Positions 59,459-64,000 of a stretch of DNA of 64,000 nt are shown here, piece after piece. The first letter of the stretch is position 1, and every line of letters begins with the position of its first letter. The DNA comes from Hanleya hanleyi (Eukaryota; Mollusca; Polyplacophora; Lepidopleurida; Hanleyidae), in NCBI GenBank assembly GCA_036873755.1, contig JAVTVY010018751.1, forward strand, positions 1-64,000. The letters run 5' to 3'. The translations under genes and the position numbers were made by a program. Under the pieces are notes generated by a model. That model had not been told where the DNA came from and did no database searches. It saw only the letters and a program-made list of their open reading frames with translations.

Positions 59459-60128
59459 GACCTTTAATCAATGTACTCTTGCATAATTTGCAAATTAATG
59501 AACTTGAACTTCAAATTTTGTTTTATGTTTCCGTGCAGCGCATATATGCTCCGTTTCACAGTCATTTATCTTAGCCTGGTAAACGCTGGCCCTATAGTTT
59601 TACTGACGAGAAATACTCAGGAGATATCTCATCAGTAGGCCTACATAACATAGGGCCAGCGTGTACCAAGCTACACTTCACTTTACTCCTGTGTCGAATA
59701 ACGGAAGGACTGTGACCTTTTGGCTATGACGTATAGCGAAAAACCGGCGCACACATGGTTGTTGTTGTTGGTTCAATTTTAATCCGACCGAACAAATCCT
59801 TCAATTTTGCACATGAGCGAACGACTCTGCCCATATAAACGAAGAAAATAATCTCTATATCCTTCTTTTTAACATTAGGTCAACAAAGGTATTATCTGGG
59901 ACGAATATTAATATTAATACTCGTCCCAGGTATTATGTAGAATTTAAGAGTAATCGGAATGTTCGATCAACATCGATGATGTCACTTTCGGCGGTATGCT
60001 GCTCGGGCGGGAATCCTGTCCATAGGCCTATATCGAGCTGACTGGTACGCTCATACTATTCAGCTTGTATCACTGACGAGCAGGGACGTCAGTGATACAA
60101 GCTGTTTATCAGCGTAGCTGACTGGTGG
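59459..60128. other. No gene; two hairpins
   Basis: A perfect 18 bp stem with 8 nt loop at 60061-60104 (CAGCTTGTATCACTGACG) is flanked by AGCTGACTGGT at 60036 and 60116, which looks like a tiny insertion. Another imperfect hairpin at about 59575-59655 pairs CGCTGGCCCTAT with ATAGGGCCAGCG. Confidence 0.5.
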
Positions 60129-60830
60129 CTGGGCAGGCACGGCGGAGCCGGGGGGGGCTACGGGGGCTGAAGCCCCCCCAATAATTTGGCCAACTTTTCT
60201 AAAATTCATATGATGGCAACGCAAAAATACTTCAACGAATGCGTATTTTCGAAATGAATAGTAAAATGAATTGTCTGCGTCGCATATCTATCGCATTACT
60301 AAAACTCTTTACAACTGTCTAGCATTAGTGGGCCAGCCAAAGCTTTAGAATTTTTTTCACCGGCCTTGTTTAGTAATTTTTAGGTTCACAGAATGTTAAT
60401 AGTGTTATACCATATAAAAGATGATAGAAATAAATGATTAAATCCTCACACCATGTATGCCACCAATTACTAAGACGAAATGCCGCTAAAAACATATGAC
60501 TCCTTCTGTCCTGGACGTTTCGTGATATCAGCGAAGGTAAAATACTGTCACTCAATTTTGCTATTCGTTTTGCAAGCGAATGATCGTAAAGAAAGAATCC
60601 AAGAAGACAAAATAAGGTGATAAAAAGAAAAGCATATTCTTGATGTTTATTTTGTCAATCACCATCTTCTCTAGCCAAGTCGACGTACATCACGTTGCTC
60701 TGTACATTGCCTTGGCATACTTCTCTAGTCCAGTTGAAACGTGAATCCTCATCGATGAGTGGAATGCAGAGACGGCTTGCTGCATCCAATCAGAATGCGC
60801 GTTACGTACGGGTAGCAGTTGATTACCTGT

Positions 60831-61213
60831 ATGGAGGTCCCCACTAAGAACGAGCTGTGTCGAATGTGTGGGGAAATTCTGCCGAAAAAAACAAACAGGA
60901 GAAGCATTTTCACGGCCACTTTTGGTGTTCTGATCAGTTGAATCAGCTTTTGGGACGCGCTGCACGGTCGAACGATAACGAATCGCCTTACGAGTGTGGT
61001 CGACTTGAAATTGAAGGGGAACAACTCCTGGAGGCAAAAAGTCGCTCATCGTTAAAACTTCCGCTAGGTGGCGCAGAGCAGTACTCCTCTGCCACCAGCC
61101 AAGAATGTCAAGGCAGCGTAGAGAGCTTTGCGATGCAGTTGACTTGGCTGGTGAAGATGGTCAATCACATGAAAACAGTCAATACGCTCTTTACAGTTCG
61201 CAGTCTTAGGTGA
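60831..61213 (+). pseudogene. Fragment resembling a C4-type zinc-binding domain
   Basis: From ATG 60831 the frame reads MEVPTKNELCRMCGEILPK and RRSIFTATFGV before TGA at 60939-60941. The overlapping frame (60857-61213) continues sensibly with DQLNQLLGRAA and ESPYECGRLEIEGEQLLEA. LCRMCG (C-X2-C), a FGV/LLGR middle and a later PYECG resemble zf-AD-like treble-clef domains, but the last Cys of the expected second pair is not seen. If real, the coding is frame-shifted near 60930. Function unknown; a gene fragment carried by the surrounding element is one reading. Confidence 0.35.
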
Positions 61214-61536
61214 CTGTTACCTTCGCCTAATTGTGCTGTGATACAGGGACGGCGGAGGGACCATCCCCCGACCAATACATTCAGCAAAAAACAGAAAAAA
61301 CACGAACACACACACAGATACACACACGAAACAAAAAATTTAGACAAAGATAGACAAAGAACCGATAGAGTGACGCGAAAACACCTATAATCTGTATTGA
61401 ATGCAGATTTTAATTTCCGATAAGTTATAACCATGAGAGACATCGTTGCTTATTCACATGATTTACAAGTCGTGTTCGTGAAATGCTGCTCTAGTACACG
61501 CTAGACTACTCCAAACATCGACCAAATACTCGCCTC

Positions 61537-61644
61537 CGATTCTCATTGTTGATGACTTCCTTCGCTACATGTATATCAACCAAGTTGTACGTATTCCATC
61601 ACCTTGGTTGATATAGCGAATGAATTCGTCAACAACGAGAATCG
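61537..61644. repeat. Long hairpin, 42-48 nt arms
   Basis: Arms CGATTCTCATTGTTGATG... (61537-61584) and ...CAACAACGAGAATCG (61603-61644) pair with four mismatches and one 6 nt bulge, around an 18 nt loop. The size and shape are similar to a microRNA precursor, but it is inside a transposon-like element. Confidence 0.6.
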
Positions 61645-62205
61645 CAGCTTCACATTTCAAGTTAAATGCTACACTAAATCCGCGTCATTTACACGTGCAG
61701 ACTTCGCTTGGATTTGCGAAGATGCGAGAATCGGTTCCTCCCTATGGATACAGGAGCATGCAGTGGACGGAGGTAAGTTTTCACCCCACTTACCGGTAGT
61801 GCAGAAGTTGAACGTTCGCTGACGGCGGTAGAATTTCCAATATACATGAATCACAAGGAGACAAAAGTGGAAAAAATCTCTGTGCCAATGACCTGATCGA
61901 AGCTTAATGAACCTTTGAATTGAATATATTTGGATTGATATATATTTAAATTATTTATACTTCCGAACATCATTTTGCTTGACGATGATGAATATTAAAA
62001 AAAATGTTGGGAAAACAGGCAACCCAAATAGAGTTTACACGGGCGAGGATTTGTTGTTTTATTGCTCGGAAATACGCTAGAACGCCTCTCCGGCCATCTA
62101 AGACCTCTGGAGCTTCCGGGGCCTAGGCGGCCCCTGGACCCTCGCCTAATTGTGCTGTGATAGTAGCCCCCCCAATCATGAATTGCTTCCGCCGTGCCTG
62201 CTGGG

Positions 62206-63658
62206 GTATTACTTTAATGCTTGGTTTACATAGATTCTATCTGTTTTGTGAGTTGAACTTCAACTTTTATATGTTTATATATCTGTTTTTCGAGTTTTTG
62301 TCATTTAATCAGCATCTGCTTGTTTTTATGTTAATTGAGTATTTTTACTATACATATGATATGTAATGTCTTTCCTTGTGTTTATTTCGTCCTATATCTT
62401 TGCGTGTTGTAATGTTTTTACTTATGCTTAATTTTTATTTATATAGTCCTATTTTACCTTTGCATGTTTGTGATGTTATAGACGATCAATAGGAGCTAAC
62501 TTTAATATTCCTAACATGCCGTAAATCCAAGTTAAACTTGATACCGAGCAGAGACTAAAGTATATTATTTACTTCTGCAAGGAGATCAGTCGGCAAACAT
62601 CGGAGAAGTGGCGAACGGTGCTGCATGAATATATCCAAATATTGTATGTAATGCGACTAATCGGTCTTAAACTATGGTTAACGTGTTTATGGGGATATAT
62701 GGCTGTATGCTATTTGTGGTAACAACGTACATATGAGCGATTTCAAATACACGTCGAGTTAACAATATATTAACCATATATGAGATTGTCGACGTCATAT
62801 ATTATGAAAATAGTCCTTTCGCATGCTATTATGAGGTACGCGTGCGCGCTTCAGAGTTTCTTTTTCACCGGAAACGAATTTCCTGTTTCTGTTAGGAGTT
62901 TCAGCTTAGAAACCCATGTGAATGGCGGGCAAAAGTATAAACAATATATTTGTGACAGCAGGGGAAGAAACACGTTACAGTGTAGTCAAATGACTATCTT
63001 ATACAACAGTTGCATGGACTGAGGTATATTTTGCATGTTAATAATTCATCAAGACAGTGTCACAACTCGTCACAACATAGCTATTTCTCCACAGAAATGT
63101 GTCGAATAAATGATACGGGGGGTTATTGAAGCACCGATTTTCGATTACAGGTGCCCTTTGGCGTCCCGGTACTCGGCTGGTTCGGGTTGCCGGTCGCAGC
63201 GTCACCGTAACAAGGCTGATCCCGGCAACTGATCAAGTCGACAGAGACAATTGCTGCCTACAAAATAAACACCGAAATTAAATATAGGAGGAGGTGGCAA
63301 TTATGTGCTCAATAAATATGGGGTGGGGGGGGGAGGAGGGATGCCGATGGTGTACGTGTGCGAGGGGGAAGGGGGTGGGGGAGTGGGTAGCCTGCTGACA
63401 TCCCCTATACGACAAGAGAAGAATCTTCGCTATTCACTTTACACAGAGTTTCCATGCCCAGTAACATGAGAAGACCACTTCTTTTCTGAATCAAGCTCCA
63501 CACATATGTGCAGTCATGGGCGGCGGAACACAGCACCTACCACCCACGACCATGGTCGGGGCAATAATTCCAGGACCGCTGATTGCGGGCTACTGGAATC
63601 GGGGCAATGTAACTTACATATATTTGGATCTAACATCGCCATCGACTGTATACTTAAT
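62206..63658. other. No gene recognised
   Basis: AT-rich to 63000. At 63320-63390 a G-rich run with several GGGG blocks could form quadruplexes. The open frames show no known domain. Confidence 0.3.
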
Positions 63659-63776
63659 AAATGTCCAGATGGCGCTGCTGACCTGTAATATTTAACCATC
63701 AGCATTATTATTAAAATATGCATATGGCGTTGCTGACCTGTAATATTTAACCGTCAGTAGTGCCATCTGTACATTT
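63659..63776. mobile_element. Small inverted-repeat element, ~118 bp
   Basis: AAATGTCCAGATGGCGCTGC and its inverse (63753-63776) form the ends with a few mismatches. Inside, ATGGCG(C/T)TGCTGACCTG and TAATATTTAACC(A/G)TCAG occur twice in tandem (63669 and 63724). Confidence 0.6.
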
Positions 63777-64000
63777 CAAGTAAATCTATAGGCCTATAAT
63801 CATCATTTAGTCTTGGAATCTCGTCGATAAAGCTTGGATGTTATCTACTCTCCAGCTTTCACGAGCACTCTCCCGGACGTTTCAGTGTTTCGTAGCACAC
63901 CACCGGGTTTCTTGTGCGCGGTGATAATGGGAATCTTTAAGTAGAACCTGATTTTCAGTGATAAATAGATTTTGTAAATGTTTTATTTGAACCTGCATTT
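63777..64000. other. No gene recognised at window end
   Basis: No coding or repeat signal that I can support. Confidence 0.3.

Larger units (their letters stand above)
60134..62200. mobile_element. hAT-like non-autonomous element
   Basis: Ends CAGGCACGGCGGA and its inverse (62188-62200), of the CAG-GGCGGA style seen in hAT elements, flanked by CTGGG (60129-60133 and 62201-62205). Only 5 bp match where hAT usually makes 8. GGGGGGGCTAC also recurs inverted just inside. CGCCTAATTGTGCTGTGATA occurs directly at 61224 and 62143. No transposase is visible; inside lie a zinc-binding-domain-like fragment and a long hairpin. Confidence 0.6.

Noticed and set aside
1..64000. tRNA or rRNA genes
   Set aside because: No cloverleaf with A and B boxes and no rRNA-like stretch was recognised by eye; a covariance-model scan would be decisive.

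Overview
The window reads as nuclear DNA of an animal, most likely a marine invertebrate. Genes are small-exon, GT-AG spliced and widely spaced, and most of the DNA is transposons, foldback repeats and minisatellites. The dense AGGTCA repeat arrays and the TACATGTAC-rich stretches are of a kind I associate with molluscs and other marine invertebrates; the species cannot be named from this window.

Two host genes can be reconstructed exon by exon. (1) A mitochondrial carrier of the SLC25A45/47/48 type lies on the + strand (17084-24871). Four shared exons encode the first half, and two alternative last exons (22047-22516 and 24354-24871), both open and both in the right splice phase, encode two different second halves (about 298 and 314 residues). 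(2) A CDKN3/KAP-type dual-specificity phosphatase gene lies on the - strand (46030 down to 30438). Seven coding exons with matching phases give about 205-213 residues, close to the length of the vertebrate protein, and the active-site motif HCFGGLGRS is created across an intron.

The rest is a layered repeat landscape. A 7.9 kb Ty3/gypsy LTR retrotransposon (953-8882, - strand) is young by LTR divergence but already broken in gag, pol and integrase. From 10.4 to 15 kb there are three successive inverted-repeat elements, one with 470-490 bp arms and a 6 bp target duplication. A 71 bp perfect palindrome with a 9 bp target duplication and a MITE holding a 28 bp minisatellite lie near 26.4-27.1 kb. 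The CDKN3 introns hold a 1.85 kb AGGTCA-array element, a 4.5 kb DIRS-type tyrosine-recombinase retrotransposon with its diagnostic internal complementary region, a ~130 bp tandem array carrying two MITEs (one with an 8 bp duplication) and a ~40 bp minisatellite. From 49.3 to 59.5 kb an inverted-repeat structure of about 10 kb consists of two satellite-like families, CA/GT tracts, TGACGTCA arrays and a second AGGTCA element inserted with a TTAT duplication. Near the end, a hAT-like element (60134-62200) carries a fragment resembling a zinc-binding domain and a long miRNA-like hairpin.

No rRNA, tRNA or CRISPR locus was recognised. All statements are by-eye readings of sequence and translations; no alignment or database search was run.
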